Shown: positions 30,787 to 44,939, numbered from the stretch's first letter. The stretch is 64,000 nucleotides of DNA from Micropterus salmoides (GCF_014851395.1 NW_024040485.1:20791118-20855117); one strand, 5' to 3'. Program-made: numbers and translations. Notes: a model not told the origin generated them from the sequence alone.

Positions 30787-33700
30787 GAGGAGGAGGAGGA
30801 ACGCAGGGGAAAAGGCGGCTATGGGACATCCAAACCGAGAAGAAGGGCAGAAGATTGAAGGATGTGCCTGGAACACCTGCATGTGCTGACTCACACAAAT
30901 CAACATCTGAGAGCAGCGCACCCATGCTCCTGTGTTATGCCAGAGACTATTTGCACACACTCACATTTCCAATCGCTACCTAGGATTCAGGTGCAGAAAT
31001 ATACATGAACATAGAGATTAACCACCGTCATATGATATTTCCATAGAGAACTGTGCATCCAACAGTATACATGCGTAGTGTCTTGCACTGGTTAGCTCAG
31101 TGTTTGGGTTTCCAGGTGGAGTGTGAATATTTACAATCATTTTGGAATTGATGGAACCAACTTTTTCACCAACTGGAGAAAAGAGGAGCCTGTGCCATTT
31201 CCCTCATTGTTTCATCCAGTGGCACAGTCCATCCATGCCGGGCCTGGTGGCACAAAAAAAATGGACATGGCGTCTGTGACTTTACCCATTGGTGTCGAGA
31301 GGGACATTTGAAGCTTGGTATGATGTTCACCACTGTTATTGTCAAATAATGTAAACGGTAAATTAAAATTCGAGCCTTGTTGCAGCAACTAACATAGCTG
31401 AGCGGTACAGCATGAGATACCTTGTAAATCAAGGCAAACAGGTCCCATGCCCCAAGTTAAAGGGGCACTTCAACAATTTTACACTTGAAGATCAGTTTAT
31501 AGTTTACAAGGAGTCCACTCTGCCTGTGAAAATTTGCATACAAATATGCCAGATTATTTCAACAGAGTTACCTCAGATTGGGGTTTAAGACTTTTATCAG
31601 AAAACTTGTGGTACGAACTTCGCAACGAAATCAGCGTCCACCTGGAAGGAAAGGTCTAACATTAGATGCCATTGAGTTGCATTCTTTTAGAGATTGACTC
31701 ATACTAAAAGTAAAATAAAAGTCATAATATCTAAACATCTGCTGCTTCAAAATCAACCATGCGTTTTAAACTGTGAGTCGACAAACTTTATAGAAGTGTA
31801 ATACTAAATCGAGTACAACACTAGTCAGTTAAAAACACAGATAAGAGATGCTGAAATTAACCACTGAGACACTGTCTTACATCTTTTAAGAGAGAAATTG
31901 GTTGAAGTTTTCTATGCCAAATTAACATTGACCATTAAAAGAAATGCACATTAAAGAATTCTAGCACTGGCTTCAAAATTCAGCTGTGGTGGTTTCTGCT
32001 TGGTTCCTGCTGGCTTTTGCGACAGAAAAATTATAGAACTTAAATACATGTACAACAAGTAAGATGAAGATAAAACCATACATTATAGGATGTGATGATC
32101 TGTGTAGTTAGGGTCCATCCTGTCATATGTACTGTAGCTCAGCACGCCAGATGCACTATAACCTGACAAATCACACACAACTGGAGAGAAAATCCTTGTT
32201 TGTATTTGCAGTTTGTTTTGAAATGCAGCAGTGCATTGGGCTCCCGGTCCCTGTATATTCTGTACATCCTCAATAAGTAGAAATGTATTGTATCTACGTC
32301 TCTTAACGCTTTGTAAGTATATTAAATGTCAAATACTGCTTCTTTGTAAGCTTGGGCGAGACCACATTCAAACATGTCATCATGGCAGCTTTATTGTTTG
32401 AGGATCATTTGCCGTCTCATGTTGCAGACTTTTCAGCTTTTTGTTGTATTAAAATATTTGGTTTGCTTTTATGTATGTGACTCTACAAGGGTTAGAGATG
32501 AGGATGAAAACTTGAAGTACATTACTGTATTGTTGTGTTGACTGATTTTGACATTGATACTGTGACTCTGTCTCTTCTCACATATCACCGAAGATTGAAC
32601 ACATTATGATTGTACTGCAATTGTCTTTCCTTCACACAAAGCGTTCACAAGTTTTGAAGAGAAACTGAGCTCCTGAAGGCCAAAGCAAGCGAGATGGTGT
32701 TACTTACTCGAATTCATGACCACCCCTGATGGTCGCACCGTGCTCAAGTATTATTTTGTTCATGAACTTTCCTCTAGAGCCTCTATCAGCCAAAATGTCA
32801 TGTTGGCACACAAAATACTGTTTTTCACCACTAAAAATTAAGGTTTGCACAGATGTCTAAGGGGACAAATCTTTTATATTTATGACCATATAACCTTTCT
32901 TCTAGCCTCACCCTAAGGAGAAACTTTATTCTTGCTCCACTACTCCTAAGGCTCGACAAATCACCACTATGTTTGTTCTATACAACACTTTCACATTCTG
33001 GGCTGTAATGATCGTTACAACCTTGAGAGGCCACTAGCGGGATGGTTTTAGTCTTGTATTAGTCTATATTAAGTCAGGGCACAAATATGCTCCAGCCATT
33101 TAAGATTAAATTTATTCTGATTGAAAATAAATTCTAACAGCTCTTTATATTTGAGTAGTTTGGTTTACACATGACAACAGACTCCGCCCTCTGCTTCCTA
33201 ACTTGTTAGTGTGTCTAAAAAATAGATAGTGTTAACAATAGTTTATGCAATGACAAGATTTGCCTGAGAAAAATGATTTTTTTGCCATGATTTTGAGAAA
33301 CTCCATACTCCATACTTCAACTTTATATTCATAATTATTTCATTTTTGAGTTGACCAAACAAAATCTATTCATGAGTTTTTCTGTTTTTATCCAGTAATA
33401 CGTCTGTCTGCAGAATAAACAGTGTGTTATGATTTGCTTCGTCCAAGCTTTCTCGGAGTCAGCAGCTTTGTATGCTTTGTGTGTGTTTGTTCTCACAAGT
33501 GAGATTAAAACTCTGCATGTTGTGTGTGTGTGCAATTTGTTTTCTCATTTCAAAACTGACATGCTTTGATAGATGTCCATGGATCTGGCCATTGACACTG
33601 GTTTATAAACCGATGGATTTGGTAGTATAGGGATGATATATCAGGCTTTAAATAATGCATGCCTGTAGATTCACATACAGAGTCAATATTTAGGGGACCT

Positions 33701-35185
33701 CATCCCACGGCTGTCTGTTGTGATGAACAACTAGGGAAGCCCTACTAACCAACCCAGTCCTCCAAAGTCCACTCACTTCTCTTGACTGCGATTGAAACCT
33801 ACTGAGAGTTACTGTCTCTGTGTGAACAAACATAAGCTCTTAAAGCAAAATAAAAGTTAATCCTTGCCAATTAATAGTGTCATTATCAGGTTTCTCCAGC
33901 ACATTTTCACATACAGTTTATTTTCTTTTAATGTGTAGCACAAGTTAACAGTAAAACCACAGGATACAGTAAGAGCATCCTTCTGGAAAACGTCCATGTT
34001 TTGTCCCCGGAGCAATGAACACTCTTATTGTATCTCAATGAATGGGGTTGGATCCACCAACACAACAGCCTGGGAGTAGAGAAAGCCTCGGAGGCAGTGC
34101 AGTGCTTTCTTTTATCTACTTCTTTAGCTATTACAGTATGTTCTTAGTTGCACACTACGCTGTTCTGTATACATCAAGCTGCTCTCTAGCCTACATTATG
34201 AAAAGGCTTTCAGTGTAGTGTATGCAGCAATGTCAGGCTATTATGTAAGCAGAGATTAGTCAGTATTTAAAGGTCATGAAACTCATATTGCTTATTTTGA
34301 TACTTTCATTTACCTTTGTGGTTGTTTTGGTTTGCATAATAAACAACATTTAAAGGAGTCGCTCTTGAGTGTAAAAAAGGACTGAGTGCCTGAGACTTTA
34401 TTTTTTTAACTATGCACGAAATCATGCAACTTAGGGCAATGATTGCTTGGAAATATATGATTGGTCCCACTATCAAAATCGTGCTTGTGAAACATATTGA
34501 TGTAATATATCAGGTGTGTTTGTACAGTATTCTCTTAAAGGAATAATTTGGCATTTTAGCATGCGTATTCATCACTGTGAGGTTGCTAGGAAAACCGCAG
34601 AAAGTGCACCCAGCCATGAAATAGTCCAACACATTAATGTTATGGCAGAAAATTGTGTCCTCTCACATTTAATCTTTTAGGTATGATTTTTTAATATTTT
34701 TATTTTTATTACTATTCTTGTTATGGCTTATACAGTAGATATAAGTGTATTGTGTTTTTTATTCTTAACCTTTCCTCTCCTTATGTTAGTCTGTCCACAT
34801 TTACTAGGGTTTAGGTCAGAGCTATGAGATTTTTTTGGTGTTTCCTTCTCTTGTTGTTCCTCTCCTCTCCTGGAATGTTCATTCAAGGCTGAGAGAGGAT
34901 CTCTGTTCAAAACATAGAAACCTAGACTGTGTAAATGATGATGCATCCCTTTGCCCGGGGCCAGACGCCTGATGCCACCATAGGAGGCAGGACTTTGGAC
35001 CAGCTGTATATGTGTTTAAGTACTTCTCTGTTTATTGTCTTTTGTTAAATAAATTCTTCAAAGACAACGGCTTGTTGTAACTCAATTCTTTGCTCAACCC
35101 CACACCAAGAATATAATTTCCATGACAATTAACCACTGTATAACTTGATGTTTTTACACCGGGGTCTTTGTCTTTTAAACAAACA
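30787..35185. other. timm44 3' flank and intergenic spacer
   Basis: Begins with the timm44 3' UTR. Near 31455-31545 and 34535-34640 there are starts of common fish repeats (aaaggggcacttcaacaatt; cttaaaggaataatttggca). No exon or RNA gene was recognised. Confidence 0.5.
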
Positions 35186-35357
35186 CCTTTGGACAGTCAG
35201 GCCAGCAGTCTTCGCCTGATTCCAGTCTTTATGCAAAGCTGAGATAACCAGCTGCTGGCTCCAGCTACATATTTAGTGGACAGCTGAACAAGTGCTATCT
35301 TCTCTCTGCAAGAAAGCGAAAGTGTGTTTCCCAAAATATCAAACTATTCCCTTAAAT
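35186..35357 (-). repeat. Dispersed fish repeat, reverse orientation
   Basis: Read on the minus strand it begins aagggaatagtttgatattt, continues through gctttcttgcagagagaaga and cagctggttatctcagcttt, and ends near ctgtccaaag. This order matches a very common fish repeat whose start is also seen in plus orientation near 34535. Confidence 0.6.
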
Positions 35358-35504
35358 ATAAATGTCATCTGTTTAACGATAATTGCTAAACATTTTTGGA
35401 GCAGGAAAAGCTGATGCATGATATTTCTGTGCTTTATAAAAACTGTTATGTAATGATTGATCACAATGGATAAACTGATTTAAATTCTAAAAAAAAATAT
35501 TGTT

Positions 35505-35795
35505 TCACTATATGAGCGACTGTGGCTCAGGAGTTTGAGCGGGTTGCCAGTTAATCGGATCAATTCAATCCCTGGCTCCTCCAGGGTGCGTGTCGAAGTG
35601 TCCCTGGGCAAGATATTGCCTCTGGTGAATGTTAGTTAGGCCTATATATGAATATGTGTGAACGTTAGTTTCTGTTTGACCACTTAGGCTCAGTGAATGA
35701 ATGGGTGTGCATGGTGAATGTGATGTAATTTAAAAGCGCTTTGAGTGGTCGAAAAGACTAGAAAGGCGCTATACAAATATGGAGCATTTACATTT
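35505..35795 (+). mobile_element. tRNA-derived SINE
   Basis: The head looks like a tRNA, with an A-box-like tggctcaggagtttgagcgg at about 35523-35542 and a degenerate B-box (tcaattcaatccc) near 35560-35572. The body has a run typical of fish SINEs (ggctcagtgaatgaatgggt). The tail reads aaaagcgctttgagtggtcg, then ggcgctatacaaat, ending in an ATTTAC repeat. I found no clean target duplication. Confidence 0.65.
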
Positions 35796-37682
35796 ACTAA
35801 GGCACTGACTTCTTTCCCTCTATCTTGTTTCATGTTGACAAAAATTCCTGGGGAACTCCTCAAACAAAAGAGACTGAACTTGGTACAGTTATCACAAGAG
35901 ATTAATTCACTTATCATTTATTACCAAGCCCTGTAATCCCCAAGGAGTTGTACCAACTATGTTTTGATTTAGCTAAGAGAAGTTCATCAAAGTATAGAAA
36001 CATTTCCTGTTGCCAGTAGGTGGCGCTATGATTGTGACTAAATAATAGCAAAAGATATATAATAATTTATAATAATCTTACAAAAGATCAAGTTTAGGGT
36101 TTGGACCATGGTTAGGTGTCTGCCAGTCCTGGTGAAGGAGGTGAGATGTGGCTGCAGCCTAAAATGACACCTGCTGTCATGGGGTCCAGATACCTGAGTC
36201 ACAGCTTGACCTCCCGATGTGCCATCTGTAACAATAAGGATAGGAAATGTTGGATTTCTTAACCTTGCAGGGTGGAGACCCCACTGGGTGACCTGCTGGA
36301 GCATTGCTTAGTGTGATTTCATTATGCGCCCCTTCAGGACAGTATTACAGTCCACTGACTATTAATTAAACCTACAGGGAGATCCATGCGGTCTCGGGAG
36401 GGGCGATGTGTAAGTACTGCAGTCTGTCCTAGTGTTTGTACCGTTTTAATTGTGTCAATTAATTACTTCTCACAGTGAGCATCTGGAGCTTAGCAACAGG
36501 TGCTATCAGGTTGCTCCATTTGTTATTTTCCACATCTTGATCATGTAATTTCTTGTAGTTCAGCAAAACTTGCAATGCAGTCTGATATGTAACAAAATAA
36601 ATTTAAACAACCCACCCAAGTGTAATAGTAATTCCAACCACATGCAATCTATGGGACTTCCTTAGTAAAGTAGCCCACGCTTTATTATTTTGTTATCAAT
36701 GAGAAACTCTTAATAGATTTTGCCTACTTTTTGCAAACAAATCACAACATTATTCATTTGGGAAGTGCAGATTAGCAACAGGGCAAAGCGGCCCTTGACT
36801 TGTGGGGCCTCCTAAACAAACCAGTTGAGGGGAATCAATATAAACTGAAATTGAAGGGCTTTGAAAAGGTTAAAGGTGTTACATGCATTATTACCTGATA
36901 ATTTTGCGGAGTGTATCGTTCGGATCTCATTTAGTTTAACCTTCAGATTCTAATCTGTTCTGTTTACATTATTACTAAATTGATTTGTATAAAAAAATAC
37001 TACAACCCACTCAACAAAACTGGAGAGTGGCGAGGGGTCTGATTAAAATACTGAGGTCATGATTCAATGTCCCCCCAACCCTAAAGGCACCAAGAATACA
37101 GCCTACTGTGTACTTTTCATAGTTTGATAGTGTAATTATATTTTCGTCAAGTTTATTTAATTGGAGCAATTATACTTTTTAGGAAATTCCTAAAAAAACA
37201 CATCTACTATAATGTTTCAGAACGTTGTTTCTATCTATAACCCTATTATTAATACCAGATTACATAGTTTTTTCACTTTCTAGGAAATTATGGACCCTTA
37301 AAATAAAGCTACGTTTAATTGATCATGCTGTTTCAAAGCCACCTCCACACTTCCAGGACTAACCTTCTGGTGGAGAATTATATGGGTCCAGAAATACTGG
37401 AATCAGCCTTAATATATGGACATTTTTCAACTGTTCATGCCTCCTCACCTGTCAACCCGTAGGCCTCCATGTGTCAAAGTGCAAAAGTTAATTTTTATTA
37501 ATACGGAATCATTATCTAAGAAAATAGGAGAGGGGTTATTTTGGAGTAAACAACAACAAAACTGATCGAAAACTCGTAAACAAACCTCGAAAACAAAAAC
37601 AAAACAAAACTCATTGCCATTATGTCTTTGCCCAAGCCTCTCAACCTCCGTACAAATAAAATAATACGACTTTATACTTCCA
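35796..37682. other. Intergenic spacer, little recognised
   Basis: A fragment with the fish-repeat word cctgttgccagtaggtggcg lies near 36006. An 88-codon minus-strand frame (36038-36304) resembles no family I know and I do not call it a gene. Otherwise AT-rich DNA. Confidence 0.45.
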
Positions 37683-37993
37683 ATTGGCTGCATGGCTGCA
37701 GTGGCCCCTCAGTGTCCGCGCCCGACGCGCTTCTCTTATATAATGCAGAAGACACGCGGCTATCGGCGCTTTACTCATCCAAACGAAAAGATTATGTGTG
37801 CAGGGACTGTCATAAGTGGGCAGGCAGGGAGGGAGGGCGGTAGGGCGGATCCCTCAAACTGAGCGGGCTTTAAAGCTCTCGACAAAGCAGAGAAGCTGCT
37901 GTAGGATGTGACATTCACCCCGTCCACGGTGTTGCTGCTGCATCCTCACGCAGTGTTTCTGATCACGTCTTCACCTGTGATATCAGCCGGAAA
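37683..37993 (+). promoter_or_regulatory. ctxn1: Putative ctxn1 promoter and non-coding first exon
   Basis: ATTGG at 37683-37687 and TATATAA at 37737-37743 precede a GC-rich stretch that ends in a strong donor at 37993 (ggaaa|gtaagt). A matching acceptor lies at 40106 (ttctcttag|gtat), opening the exon that carries the cortexin frame. This gives a spliced 5' UTR with an intron of about 2.1 kb. Transcription would start near 37770. Inferred from splice signals only. Confidence 0.5.
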
Positions 37994-40796
37994 GTAAGTT
38001 CTCTAATCTGATCCTCCTGTTTGTCACTGAAATTATGTGTTTGTTAAAAGTGAACTTTAGTATGCAGGGGTCAGTGTGGAGCTGTGAGTGTCTTGCCGGT
38101 CATAGGGTATTTTATGAATCACTTCATGAATCACGTGTTTGCAAGGTCTCCTATGCAGACTGTAACTTTGTCCTGTTGTGTAACTTCATGTCACATTACA
38201 TTGGGATAACTATTCTGTGAAAAATGTATAACAAGGTGATGTTTTAAAAGAAAGAAACATTTTGAATGTGTCCCTTATTTATGTGATCCACCTGTCCTGC
38301 TAACATGTCATACAGTGGAAACAGCATCATCATAAAGCAATATTAATGTTAAAAGTTTACCCACAGGATTGTTTTTTCTATCACATACTGATTTCAAATA
38401 AGGTATCAGGGCAACTTTATTCTACGTTCTTGGACCAAACCTTCACAATAGAAATGCAGATTCACCCAAGGCTGTCACTTAAATCACAATATAGTGGATT
38501 AGTTTACGTTTTAAAAAGTGATGGTTAAATAAAATAATCTGCTTCTCTCTAATTTATTTTAAGAGCATTTAGACAATTTTAAATTACCTGTCTTTCTATG
38601 TCTTTAAACTAATTTCACTTATTTCTCTCTTCAAGAAATGTTGCTTTTTTACCAGAAGAATAAACATCAAACTACAGAAAGTCTTTTGAGGATGTAGGCT
38701 AATCAGAGACCACTCCCAGTTGGGACAAAGAAAGGCAGAGGCAACCATGTTAAAATGCTACATGAGGCTATTCATCTAACATTTATAGATGGCATACAAT
38801 CAGAATAGTTACATGACAGAGCTACTTGGCTTTGTTTAACCTGGCAGTCCTGCATTCAGGGTTTGTGTTAGACAACATCATTTCACTCTTTTTATTTGAA
38901 GAAGTCCTTGACATTTTCAAAGCTGCTGTCATAATCCACAGGTATAAAAGGGAGGTATTACAGGTATTAGAGCCATGAGGGATGCCATATGTCACTGCAT
39001 GTCCTCCTGTCGTCAGAAATCATTGGCAAGCTTTTGTAAAGTTTTTTTTAACCCTATTTTATTGCTGCTTTAAATGTAAAACTGTGATTCTGTGACAATT
39101 GTTGACATTGTACTTCCAAACTGGGGTCCACAACACTTGTGAGGAAGGTGTGTCATGGGATAAAGCACCTCAAAAGGATTTAAGAGAAAACAAATCTCCA
39201 GTCTTGTATTGTTTTGTTTCATGTCTTCATGTCCTAAAACTACAGAAAATCATCTGTGCAGGAAAAGCAAGGTTATGAAGTCTTCATTAGCAGCCTTGTT
39301 ATAAGTGGCTTGCACTTACTGACGCTGACTAATGTGTTGTCCTGTTGTGTAAACTTCATGCTTACTTTATGGCTCTCCATTGACTATTGAGTCTTAATTT
39401 AGCTTCCTTCTATACATGCAGCTACCTAAGCTGTCCGGCTTGATGTAACCGCAGGCCATTTGATAATTGATTCTGAGGCAGGCAGTTTCTTTCATTATGT
39501 CTTCATGTCTCCTATTAAGGCTTTGCTTGGCCCTTTAGTCCCATCATTCGGAGAGCAGGGCAGCTATCAATGTGTCTTTGCAAGGATCGACGGGTTGGTA
39601 AGGGGTGGAGACCAAGCCTCCTGGAATAGAATCTGCTGACTGAGGAGTGCGACCTACCACAGGAAATGTCTCTCCACTCCACAGCCCATTAAAGGGGTTA
39701 TGGAGAGTGTTTCTGTGCAAGAGTGCAGCAACTCTCTGAGGGATTTCTCCACATTTTATCTCTTCTCTCATGAGTGTCTGATTTATTTATCTTATACTAT
39801 GCTGTACCTGAGTTTGGGGGAGAAGGGTAGTGCTTTTGCCTTGTTTCAGCTATTTTTCTCACAAGAAAGATTAAAAGATAGGCAAGGTTTTAAAGTGAGA
39901 CTTTGTTTTTCACTTACAACATGTGCTGGCAGCCCCACCTCACTTGGGGCTCTGAAACAGTTAAAAACTATGATCTTTGACATGTTCCAAGGCCCCTGTT
40001 GAGCTCTGAACCCCCTGAATTAATCCAGCTTCTCCCTCCATTCAGAACCTCTGCATGCTGGAAACTCACTTACTCATGTTCTTATCTTTACTGTTTTTTC
40101 TCTTAGGTATCTTATGAAGAGGTTCCTGGTGACTCCGGATAAAGCTGAAAATATAATAAAACAGAAGCTCTTTGAGTAAATGAACAACTCACTGCATGAC
40201 GGCCAAACCATTCAAGTGATTCAATACAAAAACGTTCTCTGAACCACCACGACACGGATCATTTACATCCTGCACTTTGACTGATCTATGGAACATCTTC
40301 AGCCACTCAACTGAGATTTATACTTCACTTTTTAATCACAATAAATACCCCTTCAAGGTTGCAATTGGATGACACTTAAAATATTGACAAACTCACCTCA
40401 GCTTTTGTGTTTTGAGCTTCTCTTTAGAGCAACTGAGCCTTTGCAGGAGAACAAGAGCGGGACACGTGGACACCAATCAGTCTAATTAAACCTCACTGAG
40501 CATGCCTCAGCTTGCTGCTCACTTCACCAGAGGGCTTATTAATTAGCACTGCTGATTTGCCCCTTATTTCTGCTGGAACTAACACATATCTTTGCCCTGC
40601 TTGCGGGAAACACTGGGGTTCAGTTCAATCTGTTGACATCTCCAAGATTTCACTATGTGATCTCCGTCTGGCTTTAGACGTCACACCCAATAACAAACAT
40701 GACCCTGCAGTGCCATGCCATTCCTCAGAGCTTCTGACTGCAAAATACAACTTCAAAAGTCAACGATTTCAACCTTCACATTCCCTCACTTCCAAG

Positions 40797-41072
40797 ATGA
40801 GTGACTCCAACTACTGGGTTGTGGACTATGAGCTCTCCTCCCCTGCTCCGCCCGGGTTCCCCAGGGGCCCAGCGGTGCTGCAGCCCATGGCAGGGCAACC
40901 CGAGCATGGAACGGCCCTGTGTTTCGTTGGCCTCCTGGTACTGCTGCTGCTCTTTCTCGTTGTTCGCTGCATCCGTATCTTGTTAGATCCCTACAGCAGC
41001 ATGCCGGCATCATCATGGACGGACCATAAGGAGGGGCTGGACAGAGGGCAGTTTGATTATGCATTGGTGTAA
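40797..41072 (+). CDS. ctxn1: Cortexin-1, small single-pass neuronal membrane protein
   Basis: Cortexins are short membrane proteins enriched in brain neurons; their molecular role is poorly known. The frame has 91 codons in one exon. The N-terminal ~38 residues are a Pro-rich extracellular part ([17 protein letters not shown]). Residues ~40-58 form one membrane helix ([17 protein letters not shown]). The intracellular tail [20 protein letters not shown], then [15 protein letters not shown], is the near-invariant family signature. The start ATG has A at -3. The frame is open about 285 bases further upstream but without an ATG, so the start is secure. The exon has a ~690-base 5' UTR with several upstream ATGs. 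The position beside timm44 favours cortexin-1 over cortexins 2 and 3. AATAAA occurs near 41544. Confidence 0.93.
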   Translation: MSDSNYWVVDYELSSPAPPGFPRGPAVLQPMAGQPEHGTALCFVGLLVLLLLFLVVRCIRILLDPYSSMPASSWTDHKEGLDRGQFDYALV

Positions 41073-43309
41073 AGACGAGGATGATTGGAGGACAAGGAGA
41101 TGGATGTGTAAAAGTTCTTTTGAGGTGATTGGTGCTGATTGGTGCTGTTTGTTGCATGCCCTGCTTGAAGCTTATATTTCCAAAGTTGCAGCTCCTGAAA
41201 ATTAAAGAAACTGCAGTATGTTGTTTTGTTGGGGTAATCCAAGCTGTCAAGATAACAGCTTAAAAACCATTAAACAGTACCTGTATAAGGATTAAACGCA
41301 GCAGGGCAGAGAGAAAATGAGCAGACACACCAGAAGTCTTGCATCCATTTTTAATTAACAGTAATCAGTATTATTGGAGACTTATGCTGTGTACAATGTT
41401 ACGCTGCAGCTTTTAGAGTGACAAACACTGCAGGAAGACAGTGATCACTATCGCAGCATTACGTTTATCATGCCGTTTTGTAATTCTATAATGTTTTTAC
41501 AAATCCCAGGGCTGAAGAGAGCAGCTGCAAGAGAAGTCCTGATTGAATAAAAGAGAAAATTAATTGAGTTTAGGGCAGACATGGAAGTAATTTAGACAGA
41601 ACTAATACGTGCTGTTACTACAGATTTAGAGACAAGACTGCCAACTTTTTATGTTGATTTACTGTTAAAAATGTAAAAATGTCAGTTTTCCTTTTGCATC
41701 TGAGCTTTTTAAACATTTAGAAGATGTCATTGTATCTCTGGAACTGGAAACCTATTTTTATTTATTTTTAATGTGAACCATGCGAGGCATTTGTACCACC
41801 CCTAAGGTGATCCTCAGGTAAGATTATTTTTAATTAACCAAAGCCTCTATAATTTGAGGGAATCACTTTGTGTTTTGTATTACTCTATTTTCTTCAAAAT
41901 TCACTGTGTCCTAAATTTCAAATTTATCCCGTAAAGTTTATAATGCATAACACATTTTATTTGGGTTTTTGCAATTCCATGTCGCCGTCCCTTTAAGAGG
42001 CTTATGAGTATTAGTGCGGAGGTTCACAGCGCTGACTGAATATGTGTCATATAAAGTTATGATTATGAAATGCATGTACACCAATTTCCTCAGCCTAATC
42101 CTTTTTGCCTTTAGGTCCTGTCCAGTGCACCAGCCAAATCTGTTCAACAGTGCCTGTAGGAATGTGAAAAAAGCTAATATCTATTTCATACTATAGATGT
42201 TACTGCTCCTTTAGCCACTTGTTTTGTAATATTGGTTCTGCCCTTATTATACTGTCCTTTGAAATGTGGCTATGAACAGCTCTTTATAACAAACATTAGG
42301 TATGATATTTTACTGATTTGTGAAAAAGTTGATTTGTTTCCTTAATGATGAACAAAAGACTGTTTATTATTACCAAACTGTTGTTTATGGTCCAACTTCC
42401 TGGATGTAGACTCTTGCTTATTAAAATTAGATATTTTCCTAATGTGGCATTCAGTTTTTTTTAAGAAATAAAAGCTTCCATCTTGATTTTAGAAAGTTTC
42501 ATTACTTTACAGACATTCAGTACACACGCAAATGCAGCACACAGAAACTTTTAACTGAGAAAAGGCCGTCCTCACTGCTGCCTTAAAATCAATATTAGCA
42601 AGATTTAGAGCAAATGAAATCAATCCAATAATCAATTGGAGACTTGTAAAGAGACACAGTCAGTTCATTTACAAGAGACCCTCACAGAGTCAGCCCACCC
42701 TCCACTACCTCCGCCCCCAGGATGAAATATCCCTACGCTGAGTGACTTAAATCCACCATAGAGCCTCATCACAGTACTCTGCTTGATTGAACAAGAGAAA
42801 TATACATACATAAAAGCCAACTTCTCTATCATTAGAAGGCGTTTTCAACGGTCATCACACTAAGAAGAGAAAAGGTACTAAACAAGAGTTTGGAATATTT
42901 AAAGCCATTTAGGTAAGAATGACATGGGACTCATTAATCATTCAAAACTGATTTCCCTTTTCATCTTTGTCCTCCCTGGTTGATCGCCCTGACCTTTTCT
43001 TCAGTTTGTGAGCACTTCCACTCAGGAACTTAGCCATCTGGTTCGCTGTGACTCTGGAGAACTACAAGTGTGAGTCCACTGATCACCGTGGGGATCAATC
43101 AGTGCTCAAATGGGTTCCTACACATCCTATGTAATAAGTAATCCTTAACTCAAAACTCATTATGCTGGATAAATGATTAACTATATATACAGAATCCATT
43201 TCCACAGCACTTTCATCGGAGCGTTGCTCTGATATTATCTAGTATTAGCTAGCTCAAAGTTTATTACTTATAAAAAATGCTAATGGAATGGCTGACATCT
43301 GTGGTTCTG
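41073..43309. other. ctxn1 3' flank, nothing further recognised
   Basis: Begins with the likely ctxn1 3' UTR; AATAAA words occur near 41544 and 42464. No exon, RNA or clear repeat was found. Confidence 0.45.
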
Positions 43310-43600
43310 AGTGAAATGTCTCAACAGCTATTGTAGGGATGGATACATTTGGTTCAGACACTCATGTGCCCCCTTCAGGATGAATTGTAATAAATTTGGT
43401 GACTTTTTATCTAGCGCCATCATCAGGTCATAATTTTCATGGGTCCAACACTCTGGTTTATAATCAAATACCTGCAAAACTAATGACATTCTCATCCGCC
43501 TCAGGTGTACTGTACCAGTTCAGCGCTAATTAGCTAATGTAACATGCTAACACGCTAAGATGGTGTACATAGTAAACATTAAACCTGCTAAGCTTCAGCA
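43310..43600. repeat. Dispersed fish repeat
   Basis: Contains a run of words common in fish repeats: tctcaacagctattgtaggg, aggatgaattgtaataaatt, ctaatgtaacatgctaacac, ctaagatggtgtacatagta and cttcagcatgttagcatgct. A short TTCTG tandem follows at about 43615-43630. Limits are approximate. Confidence 0.5.
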
Positions 43601-44044
43601 TGTTAGCATGCTCTGTTCTGTTCTGTTCTGAGTGTTAACCTCAGTTATAGCATTTCAATCTGCCTGAACTGCGACAAGCTTTCAATACTGTATTAATCAA
43701 CATATTTCAAATAGCTAATTATTTATTTGTATTTCTACATAGAACAGAACTTAATTATAATGTTAATGTTGTCAGTAAAAAGGGTATAAGTGAGGAAATT
43801 AGTCAGGGCAAGTTATCTGTGGTCAAAAACCTAGCACAAACAGTATTTTGTTAATAATAAAAAAACTCCTTCTACAGTTTACAGTTCAACAAGCTCCAAC
43901 AGATCATTGGAAGCACGATGTAACACCCCCACCTCATTAGTCCAGCAATTAACAGGACAGATTTTGCTTCAGTGGGTTCTGACAATTTACTTCCTTGATA
44001 AAACAACAAAGGCATTCAGTTCCCATCAACCTCTCACATACTGT

Positions 44045-44066
44045 ACACACACACACACACACACAC
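44045..44066 (+). repeat. (AC)11 microsatellite
   Basis: Pure AC tract of 22 bp in the ctxn1-cers4 spacer. Confidence 0.97.
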
Positions 44067-44522
44067 GTGCATGCATGCAGATATGAAAATAAGGCTGTAT
44101 TACAGAAAGACATGACCTCAGACCTGACATGCATTGCAGAAATTGTTCTATTATGTAACTTTTCCAACATGTCACAATATTACTGTTGTTGAGGGCGTGC
44201 ATAAATGTTACTGTTAAATTTTACTTTAATTATTAGAAGTGTGTTGCATAGCAATAATCAACAACAGAAATATACACATTTTACTTTCTTATTTAAAAAG
44301 ACATTAAGAAAACCTGTACCTTAATAAAGTACAGTAAAATACATAGAGTAAAAAGTCTGTTACTTTGATTTACTCTCACTCTCCTGTATTTGCAGAAGAC
44401 ATCTGTGTCTCACCAGGCAGGTGTATACAATATGCAAATACCTTCCTGAGTGTGTATATGCTATTTTTCTTGTAATGTGACTCCATCCCACAGAAATGCA
44501 CAGAAACACACTTGGATTTACA

Positions 44523-44524
<2 letters not shown>

Positions 44525-44566
<42 letters not shown>

Positions 44567-44570
44567 GCGC
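44525..44570 (+). repeat. (AC)20-(GC)3 tract
   Basis: Forty bases of AC followed by gcgcgc: an unbroken alternating purine-pyrimidine run of 46 bp. Confidence 0.97.
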
Positions 44571-44887
44571 ATTCAAACACAATTTAAGCACAGCCCACAC
44601 ACACATGCAAATTGTGTTTGTCTATGGTAAAATACACATGAAACTCTCTCTCCCAGTGCACACAAAGTCCATTTTCACACACTTTACATGTACATGACTG
44701 AAAAATACATCTATACTTGTCACATAACACAGTTGTGATCCGGACTGATGTGCATGACAAAAAAGTTAATCAGCAGCAGACGACCTGCTTCATGACAATA
44801 CCATTTAAGTGGATGATGGCGTGAGGAGGACTGGAGTGTGTGTCTGTGTGTGTTGGCATGTGTTTGGAAGAAGCGTGTGCCTGTGTA

Positions 44888-44889
<2 letters not shown>

Positions 44890-44936
<47 letters not shown>
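44890..44936 (+). repeat. (TG)n microsatellite
   Basis: About 47 bp of TG, complementary to the AC tract about 320 bp upstream. Shorter TG runs flank it on the left. Confidence 0.97.

Positions 44937-44939
<3 letters not shown>

Noticed and set aside
36038..36304. 88-codon minus-strand frame
   Set aside because: No recognised domain, splice context or start context; likely chance.
40512..40796. 95-residue in-frame extension upstream of cortexin
   Set aside because: The frame is open but has no ATG before 40797. The sequence is low in similarity to any cortexin, and the family start is well matched at 40797.
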